Source: Agrobacterium genomosp. 13 str. CFBP 6927
GTDB taxonomy: Bacteria; Pseudomonadota; Alphaproteobacteria; Rhizobiales; Rhizobiaceae
Reading direction: 5' to 3'
Length of the DNA: 64,000 bases
NCBI GenBank assembly: GCA_900012615.1
Contig: LT009756.1
Span: 200,015 to 264,014, forward strand
The translations under genes and the position numbers were made by a program. A model generated the notes under the pieces. It was not told the DNA's origin, searched no databases, and worked only from the letters and a program-made list of their open reading frames with translations. Below are positions 18,147-26,386 of this stretch, in pieces. Positions within the stretch are counted from its first letter, which is position 1; the number at the start of each line of letters is the position of its first letter.

Positions 18147-19241
18147 TTAGCCAGAAATCCGCACGATGTGCTGATCCCATGCCACGTCGCTGCGAACGGC
18201 CTCGAAAAATCCGTCATAGGAAGAAACGGCAATGCCGCTCGCCGCCGGGGCGACGCCCGCTGCCTCCCGCACGGATGTCTCTGCTACAACACGCCCGGTT
18301 TTAGCGTCCAGCGTCACCGCAGCATTGCCATTGGGGGAGGTCAGGCCCACCAGCCCTTCATGCCGGTTGACCGCGATGGCCCCGACATAATTGGCAAGAC
18401 GCACCGTCGTTTCCTCCGGCAGATCGATGAAAGACAGGTCCTCGCCCTTCGAAAAATGGCCGACAAGCGGTGGAAGATCGTTGCGCGGCCCCTCATATTG
18501 GCAGGCGAACCAGATGCGCCCGTCATCGCCGAGATCGACATGGCGGGTGGAAAGTTGCCGCAGTCGATCCGGCATCGCGTGTTTCTGGACCAATTCGCCG
18601 CTTGCAGCATCCAGAAGCACGAGAGACGGTTCCATGCTGTCGATATTGAGCTTCGTCCGGCCGAAATCTGGGTGAGTCTCGATGCCGCCATTAGCGATGA
18701 CGATCAGCCGCCCGTCATCGCTCACCGTCATGTCATGTGTACCGACGCCGTGGGCGTCATACTCGCCGATGCGGGCAAATCCGTTACGCGCGTCGTATAG
18801 CCCGATAACGCCGCGATTGCCGTCGAAGTCGTTTTCGCTGGCATAAAGGATCGCCCCATCGGGGGAAAATTGCCCATGGCCGTAAAAGTGACGGTTCGCC
18901 GGCGTGTGCATCACGACAGGCTCGCGTCGCCGCGCAGGATCGAAGGCCATGAAGAACGTTCCGGGCCGACGCGCAAAGGCCACCGTCATGCCCGTGGCGT
19001 GGCTTGTCGCCATTCCATGGGCGCGCGCGGGGAGCGCAACGCGGTCGATGATCTCGCCGCGCTCACTTACCATCGCAATGCCGTAGGACCCGTCACGGGC
19101 GCGGAAGGCGGAAGCGAAGACGGCGTCGGCGCGTTCGAGCGCATGGAGTGAACGGGGAGCCAGCGCTGCGACAAAGGGAATACCCGCCGCCTTGATGAAG
19201 CTGCGCCGGTCTATCAGCATCCGCTTCTTGCCTGCTATCAT
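18147..19241 (-). CDS. DUF1513 periplasmic protein with Tat signal
   Basis: 364 residues from ATG 19241, which has GGAGAC upstream and lies four bases after the preceding stop; ATG 19220 is an alternative. A twin-arginine signal (DRRSFIKAAGIPFVAALAP) indicates folded export to the periplasm. The rest is a beta-propeller-like DUF1513 domain with repeated strand signatures such as HFYGHGQFSPDGAILYASENDFDG and GVGTHDMTVSDDGRLIVIANGG. Its biochemical role is unknown. It is the last gene of a four-gene set with two imelysins and a di-haem protein, an arrangement linked to iron acquisition. Confidence 0.85.
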   Translation of the reverse strand: MIAGKKRMLIDRRSFIKAAGIPFVAALAPRSLHALERADAVFASAFRARDGSYGIAMVSERGEIIDRVALPARAHGMATSHATGMTVAFARRPGTFFMAFDPARRREPVVMHTPANRHFYGHGQFSPDGAILYASENDFDGNRGVIGLYDARNGFARIGEYDAHGVGTHDMTVSDDGRLIVIANGGIETHPDFGRTKLNIDSMEPSLVLLDAASGELVQKHAMPDRLRQLSTRHVDLGDDGRIWFACQYEGPRNDLPPLVGHFSKGEDLSFIDLPEETTVRLANYVGAIAVNRHEGLVGLTSPNGNAAVTLDAKTGRVVAETSVREAAGVAPAASGIAVSSYDGFFEAVRSDVAWDQHIVRISG

Positions 19242-19245
19242 CGGT

Positions 19246-20367
19246 TCAGTCTCCGTCGGCGAAGGAAAAGCCGGAGCTGAGACCGATCGCACCGCCATAC
19301 TGGTCGTTGAGGCGGTAGATCAGGTCTTTGCCGTTGAGCAGCAGGTAATCCACCTTGGCGCGCTGATCATCCTTGTCCAGCGCCTTTTCCACATCCGTAT
19401 CGATCGTTCCCGCAATACGGATCATCGATTTGGCGATGAAGTCGATGGAATTGACGATGGAGCGTTGGTCGGGAGGCACGAGTTCGACCATATCCGCCGT
19501 GTGCAGCAGGGTTTGAACGGCCTTGATATTGGCCGAGATGCTTTTCCAGGTCAGGCCAGAGCGCCAATAAATGGCGGTGCGGGGAAATTTGGCCTTGTCC
19601 GGCCCCTTGTAGAAGGTTTCGATCCGCTGGTCGCGGATTGCCTCGGAGCCGTGCACGAGAATGCCGAGCAGGGCAACCAGCGCCTCGCGCTCGTCGCGAA
19701 AGACGGGATTGTCCGGTCCCGGCTTGGTCCAGTTTTTCTGTGCGCCATCGGGCGCGTTCCAGCCATCGGAAAGCTCCGCCGCCACATTGGCGATATTGCC
19801 GGCGATGGCCGCGCCGAAGCGGCAGCGGAAATCACCTTCCTTGCCAAGCAGTTCATCCGCGCCGGTGCCGTAGAGCACGAATTCCAATGCCCCGAGGCCC
19901 TGCGCTGCAACGCTTTTACCCTTCAGGCCGTCGGCGCTTGTAACGCTTTCGTCCTTTTCCGCAAGATAACGCTGCACCTGCTTCAGGCCGAGGCCCTTCT
20001 TGTCGGGGTAATAGAGCACACGTTCGAAGCGGTTCTGCTCGATCACCGGGCCAATCCGCACGATTTCGATCGTGGACCAGCTTGTGACCGTATCGGCAAA
20101 GGCTGCCTTGGCCGCCTCATCCGCCGTTTTTGAAGGGGCGGCGCAGAAAGCCTTCATGCTGTCTTGCAGATTCTCTGCCGATTGCCGGAAGTGGTCGTAA
20201 CCGGGACGAATGAAACCGTTCACCGCCTTTTCCATGACGCTCCGCACCTGTGCGGGATCGAGGGGCGGCGGCGGCATCAACTCCACATCCTGCGCCATGG
20301 CGGGCTGATGGGTCATAAGCAACAGCACGGACATGAGGCCGGAGATTTTTCGCATGGCATTTTTCAT
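19246..20367 (-). CDS. Imelysin-family periplasmic protein, second copy
   Basis: 373 residues from ATG 20367, which overlaps the preceding stop by one base; in-frame sequence upstream overlaps that gene and is not expected to be used. A signal peptide (ISGLMSVLLLMTHQPAMA, cleavage near residue 25) leads to a helical imelysin domain. Where IrpA-type proteins have GxHxxE, this one reads GLGALEFVLYG (about 157-167): the Glu is kept and the His is lost. It may therefore bind metal differently from the first imelysin of the operon. The partners are the di-haem protein upstream and DUF1513 downstream. Confidence 0.85.
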   Translation of the reverse strand: MKNAMRKISGLMSVLLLMTHQPAMAQDVELMPPPPLDPAQVRSVMEKAVNGFIRPGYDHFRQSAENLQDSMKAFCAAPSKTADEAAKAAFADTVTSWSTIEIVRIGPVIEQNRFERVLYYPDKKGLGLKQVQRYLAEKDESVTSADGLKGKSVAAQGLGALEFVLYGTGADELLGKEGDFRCRFGAAIAGNIANVAAELSDGWNAPDGAQKNWTKPGPDNPVFRDEREALVALLGILVHGSEAIRDQRIETFYKGPDKAKFPRTAIYWRSGLTWKSISANIKAVQTLLHTADMVELVPPDQRSIVNSIDFIAKSMIRIAGTIDTDVEKALDKDDQRAKVDYLLLNGKDLIYRLNDQYGGAIGLSSGFSFADGD

Positions 20368-21890
20368 CAAAGGGACTCCAGAAAAGCCAGCAAAGCCTGC
20401 CGGTCGGTTTTTTGCAAGGCGGCAAAGGCGTCGCGCGCTTTTTGCGCTTCGCCGCCGTGCCATAATATCGCTTCCGTCAGGCTGCGCGCCCGGCCGTCAT
20501 GCAGGTAAAAACTGTTGCCGTTCACCCGTTGCGTCAGGCCGATACCCCAGAGCGGCTGGGTACGCCATTGCCGCCCGTCTGCTTCGCCCACCTGCTGGCC
20601 GTCGGCAAGCGCCTCTCCCATGTCATGCAGAAGGAAATCCGAATAGGGCCAGATCAGCTGGGAAGAATGCATGGGGTCGCTCGCATCGCGACGGGTGACG
20701 AATTTCGGCCTATGGCAGGCGGTGCAGCCGGATGTGTAGAAAATCTGCTTTCCCTTGAGGACGGTCGGATCATCGACATTGCGGCGCTGTGGCACGGCAA
20801 GATTCTCGGTGTAGAAGGTCACGAGATCGAGGACAGGGTCCGGCGCTTCCACCGGCCCCAGCCGTGGCTGCACGCCGGTCGGCATGGCAAGACAGTCCTT
20901 CTGGGCATCGGTGCAATCGCCATAGGCGTTCGGCGCGTCCGGTGTAGAGATGCCGATATCGTGGGAAAAGGCGCTGGCGCTTTGATCGCGCACACTCGCA
21001 TTCTGGGCCTTCCAGCCAAACCGGCCAAGCTTGACCTCGCCCGTGCGATGATCCCGCACAAAGGCCGGACGCCCGGAAATGCCGTCGCCATTTTTGTCAT
21101 CGGGATCAGCGCCTGCCACAATATCGGCCTCGGCAATCGCCTCGATCAGCCCAAGTCCGAGGGTGGGCATGGCAATGCGGGCCGAAAGCAACGTGTCGGG
21201 GCCGAGGGGACCATATTGCAGCTCGGCCACGGCATAATCGGGCTTGCGCAGCATCACCACTTCGCCATCCAGAAGGCGCACCGGCTTTTCGGTATAGGTG
21301 ACGACCGGCTTGCCCTCGGCGGCGAGACCGGGAATGGCGAGGTTCTGCAATTGCCGGCCATAGGTTTCATCGGGAAAATTCAGCACCTCATGGCGTGCAA
21401 TCGCGGCCCTTTCGGCCTCGTTGCGGGCCGGTCGGGCCAGCCGGAGAAACAGGGAGACCGCATCTTCCCCGGCAAGCGGCGGGCGACCCCTGCCGTCCTT
21501 CACATGGCAGGTCTGGCAGGATCGGGCGTTGTAGAGCGGCCCCAGCCCGTCCGAGGCCTGTGTGGAGGAGGGGGAAGACACCCAGAGTTTCTGGAACAAC
21601 GCATTGCCGAGCTTGAAATCCAGTTTCCGCTCGAACGACATGGTGGCGGAAGGATGTGAAAACGCGCGGCTATCGGCCTTGCTGGTGCTGGTCGTCGCCC
21701 CACCGGACATGGCCTCGAAGGGTTCCGGCCCGGTGAAATCCGTCGCAGGCGCGGTCATGGTCTGGCGGCTGTTCCGGTCTTTCGCGGTCAGATCGTCACG
21801 CAGCGGTTCGGCAAGCGTCATCGATGCCACAAGGCAGGCTGCCCCGGTGAAGAAGAACGGCTTACGGATCGGCGGCAGTGAAAATCGCAT
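20367..21890 (-). CDS. Di-haem DUF1111 (DHOR/thiol-oxidoreductase-like) periplasmic protein
   Basis: About 507 residues from ATG 21890; a TTG at 21911 is the other option, but it falls in the loop of a hairpin. A hydrophobic signal (FFFTGAACLVASMTLAEP) precedes a large domain with two c-type haem motifs, CQTCH (about 125-129) and CTACH (about 389-393). An acidic loop DPDDKNGDGISGRPA resembles a calcium-binding site in di-haem peroxidases. Such proteins sit beside imelysins and may oxidise or reduce iron in the periplasm, but the substrate is not established. The stop overlaps the second imelysin gene by one base. Confidence 0.88.
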   Translation of the reverse strand: MRFSLPPIRKPFFFTGAACLVASMTLAEPLRDDLTAKDRNSRQTMTAPATDFTGPEPFEAMSGGATTSTSKADSRAFSHPSATMSFERKLDFKLGNALFQKLWVSSPSSTQASDGLGPLYNARSCQTCHVKDGRGRPPLAGEDAVSLFLRLARPARNEAERAAIARHEVLNFPDETYGRQLQNLAIPGLAAEGKPVVTYTEKPVRLLDGEVVMLRKPDYAVAELQYGPLGPDTLLSARIAMPTLGLGLIEAIAEADIVAGADPDDKNGDGISGRPAFVRDHRTGEVKLGRFGWKAQNASVRDQSASAFSHDIGISTPDAPNAYGDCTDAQKDCLAMPTGVQPRLGPVEAPDPVLDLVTFYTENLAVPQRRNVDDPTVLKGKQIFYTSGCTACHRPKFVTRRDASDPMHSSQLIWPYSDFLLHDMGEALADGQQVGEADGRQWRTQPLWGIGLTQRVNGNSFYLHDGRARSLTEAILWHGGEAQKARDAFAALQKTDRQALLAFLESL

Positions 21891-21899
21891 GGGCGTAAC

Positions 21900-21921
21900 G
21901 GGCCGCAGCAATCTGCGGCCC
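21900..21921 (-). promoter_or_regulatory. Intercistronic hairpin between irpA and the di-haem gene
   Basis: A perfect nine-base stem (GGGCCGCAG/CTGCGGCCC) with the four-base loop CAAT begins 11 bases past the irpA stop and ends 10 bases before the next ATG. There is no T-tract, so it more likely stabilises the irpA message or partly attenuates read-through than terminates fully. Confidence 0.6.
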
Positions 21922-21931
21922 GCCTTGGCAC

Positions 21932-23209
21932 TTACTTGGAGACGGCGCTCGGATTGTCGAGGCTGTCGGATCCTTCAAGCTCGATCTTGCCGAGATCAAG
22001 CGCGGCGATGACACGCTCGACGGTCTTCGTCTGGTCGATGAGGCCGTCAATGGCCGCCTGCACCACGGCGTTGCCTTCCTTGTTGCCTTCACCGATCATC
22101 TGGTCATAGGCCTCGACGGTCTGGGCGCGCTTTTCCATCGCATGCATGGCGTCGAGCGTCTTGTTCAGCTTCGCCGTCATCTCGTCGTTCAGCGCCTTGT
22201 CCTTGGCGCCCACAAGTTCCGCCAGCGAGGCACCGGTCATCTTCGTGCCGTCCACGCGGGTATAGTTGCCGGTATAGGCCGAAGCGATGCCGATGGCGTC
22301 GTTGAGATGCGAATTATAGGTGTTGTCCGAGAAGCAATCATGCTCCTCTTCCGGGTCGTGCAGCAGAAGCCCAAGCTTCATGCGCTCTCCCGCCAGTTCA
22401 CCATAAGAGAGCGAGCCCATGCCGGTGAGAATGGCGGTGAGGCCGGCTTTCGGATCGGCTTCCACCGCCTTCGTGGCTTCACCCTCCGGCGCCCAGGCAT
22501 CCACCATCTCCTGAAGATCCTTGATCAGCAGGGTGGAGGCGGATTTCAGGTAATCGGCGCGGCGGTCGCAATTGCCGTTCGTGCAGCTCTTCTTGTCATA
22601 GTCGGTATAGGGACGGTTGCCCGCGCCGGGTCCGGTGCCGTTCAGGTCCTGGCCCCAGAGCAGGAATTCGATGGCATGGTAACCGGTGGTCACATTGGCT
22701 TCGACATCGCCCGCCTCGTGAAGGCTTTCGATCAGCTCGGGGGTGATCTTCGAGGCATCGACCTCTTCACCGCTGATCTTGATCTTCGGATTGGCGATGA
22801 TGTTGGCGACATAAAGCTCGTTCTCGTCGCTTTCCGTGCCATAGGAACCGTCGACATAGTCGATCAGACCCTCATCCAACGGCCAGGCGTTCACCTTGCC
22901 CTCCCAATCGTCAACGATCGGGTTGCCGAAACGATAGACTTCCGACTGCTGGTAGGGAACACGCGCCTTGATCCACGCTTCGCGGGCGGCCTTCAGGGTT
23001 GCATCGCTCGGCGTTGCAATAAGCGCATCGATCGCCTTGTCCAGCGCCTTCGCCGTGGTGAGCGAATCCTCGTATTTCGCGTGCGCGACATCGGCATAAT
23101 GCTTGATCACGGCGGCGGCGTCGGTCGCGGCCTGTGCGGGAAGCGCGGTGAAAGCCGCCGATGCGGCAAGAAGCGCAAAAGACGCGCTGAGAATGGTTTT
23201 GCGGATCAT
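21932..23209 (-). CDS. irpA: Imelysin-family iron-regulated protein (IrpA-like)
   Basis: 425 residues from ATG 23209, preceded by AGGAGAGG. The signal peptide ends at about residue 27 (TALPAQA). The imelysin domain carries the GxHxxE motif as GYHAIEFLLWGQD (about 176-188) and the acidic HDPEEEHDCFSDNT motif. Imelysin proteins are periplasmic or lipid-anchored iron-related proteins, and IrpA is needed for growth in low iron in cyanobacteria. Here it heads a four-gene cluster and has a perfect inverted repeat 78-100 bases upstream of its start, which suggests iron-responsive control by an Irr-type regulator. Confidence 0.9.
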   Translation of the reverse strand: MIRKTILSASFALLAASAAFTALPAQAATDAAAVIKHYADVAHAKYEDSLTTAKALDKAIDALIATPSDATLKAAREAWIKARVPYQQSEVYRFGNPIVDDWEGKVNAWPLDEGLIDYVDGSYGTESDENELYVANIIANPKIKISGEEVDASKITPELIESLHEAGDVEANVTTGYHAIEFLLWGQDLNGTGPGAGNRPYTDYDKKSCTNGNCDRRADYLKSASTLLIKDLQEMVDAWAPEGEATKAVEADPKAGLTAILTGMGSLSYGELAGERMKLGLLLHDPEEEHDCFSDNTYNSHLNDAIGIASAYTGNYTRVDGTKMTGASLAELVGAKDKALNDEMTAKLNKTLDAMHAMEKRAQTVEAYDQMIGEGNKEGNAVVQAAIDGLIDQTKTVERVIAALDLGKIELEGSDSLDNPSAVSK

Positions 23210-23286
23210 GATCCCTCTCCTTGGGCAGGCATGAAAAGACTTCACGCTGCGGCAAGCGAGTTCTGACCCAATCACAAACTTGTGTC

Positions 23287-23314
23287 AAACATTCTAGTTT
23301 AGAATGTTTTGAAA
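23287..23314. promoter_or_regulatory. Inverted repeat upstream of irpA, candidate Irr/ICE-like site
   Basis: Ten-base perfect arms (AAACATTCTA and its complement) around GTT cover 23287-23309. From 23298 to 23314 the sequence also fits TTTAGAA-N3-TTTGAAA, close to the iron control element TTTAGAA-N3-TTCTAAA bound by Irr in rhizobia (right half 5 of 7). The site is 78-105 bases upstream of the irpA start. Iron control is an inference. Confidence 0.55.
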
Positions 23315-23364
23315 CAAGTTTGAGCGACATTTTCCAAGTAAAATCGCTGCGTGCAAATCCGGTT

Positions 23365-24654
23365 TTATGCTTTGCGTTTCATCAAGCAGAAGAAGAAACC
23401 GTCCGTATCTGTGGTTGCAGGCGTCAGCGTCACTGTCTGTCCGTCGGAGGAATGCGGTTTTCTGGCATTGTCGCCGAAAGTCGTCTGCCAGCGTTGCAAC
23501 GCGGAACTGATGGAGAATTCCGCATTTTCCTCGCAGAAGCGCCTCACCTGCTGTTCGTTTTCTTCAGGCAAAACGGAACAGGTCACATAAAGCAGTTCAC
23601 CGCCCGGGCGCACGAAACCCTTTGCCTGCGAAAGCGCTTCGCCCTGCTGCTGCACGCGCTCTTCAAGATTGCGCGCGGTCAGCCGCCATTTTGTGTCAGG
23701 GCGTCGGCGCCATGTTCCCGTGCCGGTGCAGGGCGCATCCACCAGGACGCGGTCGAATTTCTCATGGAAGGGGACCAACCCGGCTGCGCGGTCATGAACC
23801 TGCACATTGCGTGTGCCCGCCCGCTTCAGCCGCTCGATGATTGGCGCGAGACGCTTGCGGTCGGCATCGAAGGCGTGAACCTGGCCCTTATTGTTCATGC
23901 TGGCCGCCATGGCCAGCGTCTTGCCGCCGCCGCCCGCGCAATAATCGAGGACCTGTTCGCCCTCATGGGCGCCGGCGAGATCGGCGACGATCTGCGATCC
24001 CTCGTCCTGCACTTCGAACCAGCCCTTCTGGAAGGACAGTTCGGCGGTTACATTCGGCAGGCGGGAAGGCCCCTCACCGGCGGGGATGCGTACACCCTGC
24101 CGGGCGACATGTGTGGCTTCCGCGCCGCTTTCCTCAAGCGCCTTCAGCACCTTGTCGCGGGTTGCCTTCAGCGTGTTGGCGCGCAGGTCAAGGGTCGGCC
24201 GCTCGTTCAGCGCCTGCGCCTCGGCGAGCCAGCCCTCTCCGAATGCCGCCTCAAAGGAAGGCTGCACCCATTCGGGGATGTCGCCCTGAATATGGGCTGG
24301 TGCATCGGATAGTGAGCGGGAGAGAAAGGCTTGCTGCCTTTGTTCGTCGGGTGCGGCGGGGGCGAATTTATCGCCATCAAATTCCGCCGCCAGTTCCGAA
24401 AAGCTTTTGCCCCATTGGCGCAGCAGCACGGCATAACCAAGCGAGGCGGCGCTGTCGTCATCCATCAGCCAGGCGTGCGACAGTTTCATGCGCAGCGCGT
24501 CATAGACGATGTTGCCGATTGCCGCCCTGTCGCCGGAACCGGCGAAACGATGGGCAAGGCCCCAATCTTTCAGAGCATCAGCGACGGGACGCCTGCGTCC
24601 CTCAATATCCGCCAATACTTCGATTGCTCCGGCCAAACGCCCGCCTAAACGCAT
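23365..24654 (-). CDS. RsmB/NOL1/NOP2-type RNA cytosine-C5 methyltransferase
   Basis: 429 residues. The SAM-binding motif VLDYCAGGGGKTLAMAASM, the catalytic VDAPCTGTGTWRRRPDTKW (Pro-Cys dyad) and the second-cysteine motif YVTCSVLPEENEQQV all match RsmB/RsmF-family 5-methylcytosine RNA methyltransferases. The N-terminal helical part (residues 1-140) resembles the NusB-like region of RsmB but is diverged. The target is probably 16S rRNA C967 or a related position; the exact site cannot be read. Confidence 0.9.
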   Translation of the reverse strand: MRLGGRLAGAIEVLADIEGRRRPVADALKDWGLAHRFAGSGDRAAIGNIVYDALRMKLSHAWLMDDDSAASLGYAVLLRQWGKSFSELAAEFDGDKFAPAAPDEQRQQAFLSRSLSDAPAHIQGDIPEWVQPSFEAAFGEGWLAEAQALNERPTLDLRANTLKATRDKVLKALEESGAEATHVARQGVRIPAGEGPSRLPNVTAELSFQKGWFEVQDEGSQIVADLAGAHEGEQVLDYCAGGGGKTLAMAASMNNKGQVHAFDADRKRLAPIIERLKRAGTRNVQVHDRAAGLVPFHEKFDRVLVDAPCTGTGTWRRRPDTKWRLTARNLEERVQQQGEALSQAKGFVRPGGELLYVTCSVLPEENEQQVRRFCEENAEFSISSALQRWQTTFGDNARKPHSSDGQTVTLTPATTDTDGFFFCLMKRKA

Positions 24655-24714
24655 TGTCTACCTCATCTTGCTGATAAGCCGGTTGGTAGACGCGAATGGC
24701 GGCAAGGGCAAGGC

Positions 24715-25083
24715 TCAATCGGCTTTGACGATCTCGTAGCAGACCTTGGCGGTGCCGGAGCTGATCATGCCGATGTTCTTGGCGGCTGCCTTCGAGAGAT
24801 CGAGAACGCGGCCCTTGATGAACGGACCGCGGTCGTTGATGCGCACCACCACGGCCTTGCCGTTGCGGGCATTCGTCACCTTGACCTTGGTGCCGAACCG
24901 CAGCGAGCGGTGGGCGGCGGTCAGGTTGGCGGCGTTCATGCGCTCGCCAGAAGCAGTCTTGGAGGTCAACGCATACCACGATGCGCCTCCACAACCATTT
25001 GCCGCATTCGCCTGAAGAGGCGCGATGATGGAACAGGCGGCTATAGTTGCAGCGGTGAAAGTTATACGACGGATATTCAACAA
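24715..25083 (-). CDS. Septal-ring lytic transglycosylase RlpA-like protein
   Basis: 122 residues with a signal peptide ([20 protein letters not shown]). The remainder is a double-psi beta-barrel: [41 protein letters not shown] and [28 protein letters not shown], the RlpA core including the ND-RGP-F motif with its Asp. It lacks a SPOR domain and a lipobox, so it is a short periplasmic form. It probably acts on peptidoglycan glycan strands, by analogy to RlpA. Confidence 0.88.
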   Translation of the reverse strand: MLNIRRITFTAATIAACSIIAPLQANAANGCGGASWYALTSKTASGERMNAANLTAAHRSLRFGTKVKVTNARNGKAVVVRINDRGPFIKGRVLDLSKAAAKNIGMISSGTAKVCYEIVKAD

Positions 25084-25510
25084 ACTGTGCTTCCCTGAAA
25101 ACCGGCCCCGCGCCGGTTGTTTGTGCCCTTGCTAAACGGCCATTTGCTGGCCTGAACGCCTTTTGATGCGAGATTGTAGGGCGAGGGAAAAATGGCGAAA
25201 AAAAGCTGAGCTCAAATCACGAACTGTTACAGTCTGTAATATTTGTGATCGTTAGCCGGAAAGGCGCCTCGAGGCCCCTATTGTCACAATTCGGAAAAAA
25301 TAATGCAGAATCAATGCTCAATGGAAATGCTATTGCAAGTCACTGCTTCGTGAATCCACTTCACGAAATGTCACTGAAATATTTTTCTAATGACTATGAT
25401 TTTAGCGATTTTTGTTTGGTTAATAAAATCCTAATTGACTGAAATGCGACGAAAACCATCCGCAAAAGTGGGTTTGGAAGGATTTTTCATCGCTTTCCAT
25501 GGCGGGATTT
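25084..25510. other. 427-base A+T-rich intergenic region with nested dyads
   Basis: No convincing gene is seen; a 65-codon frame at 25245-25442 has no ribosome binding site or family likeness. It holds TTACA-GTC-TGTAA (25227-25239) nested within ATCAC/GTGAT arms (25216-25220 and 25245-25249), and an 8-base perfect hairpin TTCGTGAA-TCCAC-TTCACGAA (25347-25367). At 25501-25521 a GGCGGG/CCCGCC hairpin overlaps the end of the next gene and may terminate it. The region may hold the rlpA-like promoter or a small RNA. Confidence 0.4.
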
Positions 25511-26383
25511 TCAGCCCCGCCAGAGGCCGTTTTTCCACAATTGGGCCAGCGACATTTTGTAGTCCGGGAAGCCGAAATCAAAGCCGAGGCGCCTGATCCT
25601 GGCGTTGGAAACGCGTTTGTTCTCGCCATAAAAGGAGCGGGCCATCGGCGTCAGATCGGCGGTCTCGAATGGCTGTTCAGGCGGCGGTTCAACGCCCATC
25701 AGCGTGGCGGCATAGCTCACCACGTCCTGCGGCGGGCCGGGTTCGTCATCCGTCACGTTGAAGACGCCGCGTTGGTTTCTCTGTGCCAGGAAAGCCAGGG
25801 CCGCGCCGATATCCTCGACCCGGATGCGATTGAACACCTGATCCTTCTTCACCAGCCTTCGCGCCGCTCCCTTTTCGAAGTTCATGAAGGCATTGCGTCC
25901 GGGACCGTAGATTCCGGAAAGACGCAGGATGGCAAGCGGCACATCCGCCCTTTGCGCGGCCGTGGCCCAGGCGGTCTCTGCGGCAACCCGTTCCACGGAC
26001 CGGGCGGAAACCGGGCGGCAGGGCGTATCCTCATCCACCCAGGCACCGCCATGGTCGCCATAAACGCCAACGGTGGAAAGATAGGCCAGCCATTTCAGAT
26101 TGGGCAGCAGCCTTTTCAAATCATCGCCGAGCAATGCAAGCAGAGGGTCGCCTTCCTTGCCCGGTGCAATGGATTGCACCAGATGCGTGACATTACCCAT
26201 TGCAGTGATGAGCTCGTCATTGAGATGCGCGCCGTTAAAGAGAAAGGGCGTCATGCCTGCGGCGGTCAGGCTTGAGAATTTGTCTTCGCTGCGGGTGGTG
26301 CCGGCAATGGTCGCGGCTTCGGTTTTCAGCGCGTTTGAGATGGCCTTGCCTGAATATCCCGCGCCGAAAATCATCACATGCAT
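25511..26383 (-). CDS. NAD-dependent epimerase/dehydratase-like protein (YeeZ-type)
   Basis: 290 residues. The N-terminal Rossmann motif is MHVMIFGAGYSGKAISNAL (GxGYSG), followed by LAYLSTVGVYGDHGGAWVDE and PLAILRLSGIYGPGRNAF. This resembles the YeeZ-type subfamily of extended short-chain dehydrogenases rather than sugar-nucleotide epimerases. The catalytic YxxxK is not apparent after the STVGVYG segment. Function unknown. It starts three bases after the stop of queG and is therefore in the same operon. Confidence 0.82.
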   Translation of the reverse strand: MHVMIFGAGYSGKAISNALKTEAATIAGTTRSEDKFSSLTAAGMTPFLFNGAHLNDELITAMGNVTHLVQSIAPGKEGDPLLALLGDDLKRLLPNLKWLAYLSTVGVYGDHGGAWVDEDTPCRPVSARSVERVAAETAWATAAQRADVPLAILRLSGIYGPGRNAFMNFEKGAARRLVKKDQVFNRIRVEDIGAALAFLAQRNQRGVFNVTDDEPGPPQDVVSYAATLMGVEPPPEQPFETADLTPMARSFYGENKRVSNARIRRLGFDFGFPDYKMSLAQLWKNGLWRG

Positions 26384-26386
26384 GGT

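Noticed and set aside
25245..25442. 65-codon frame in the A+T-rich gap
   Set aside because: No ribosome site, no recognisable sequence, and it crosses an obvious hairpin.
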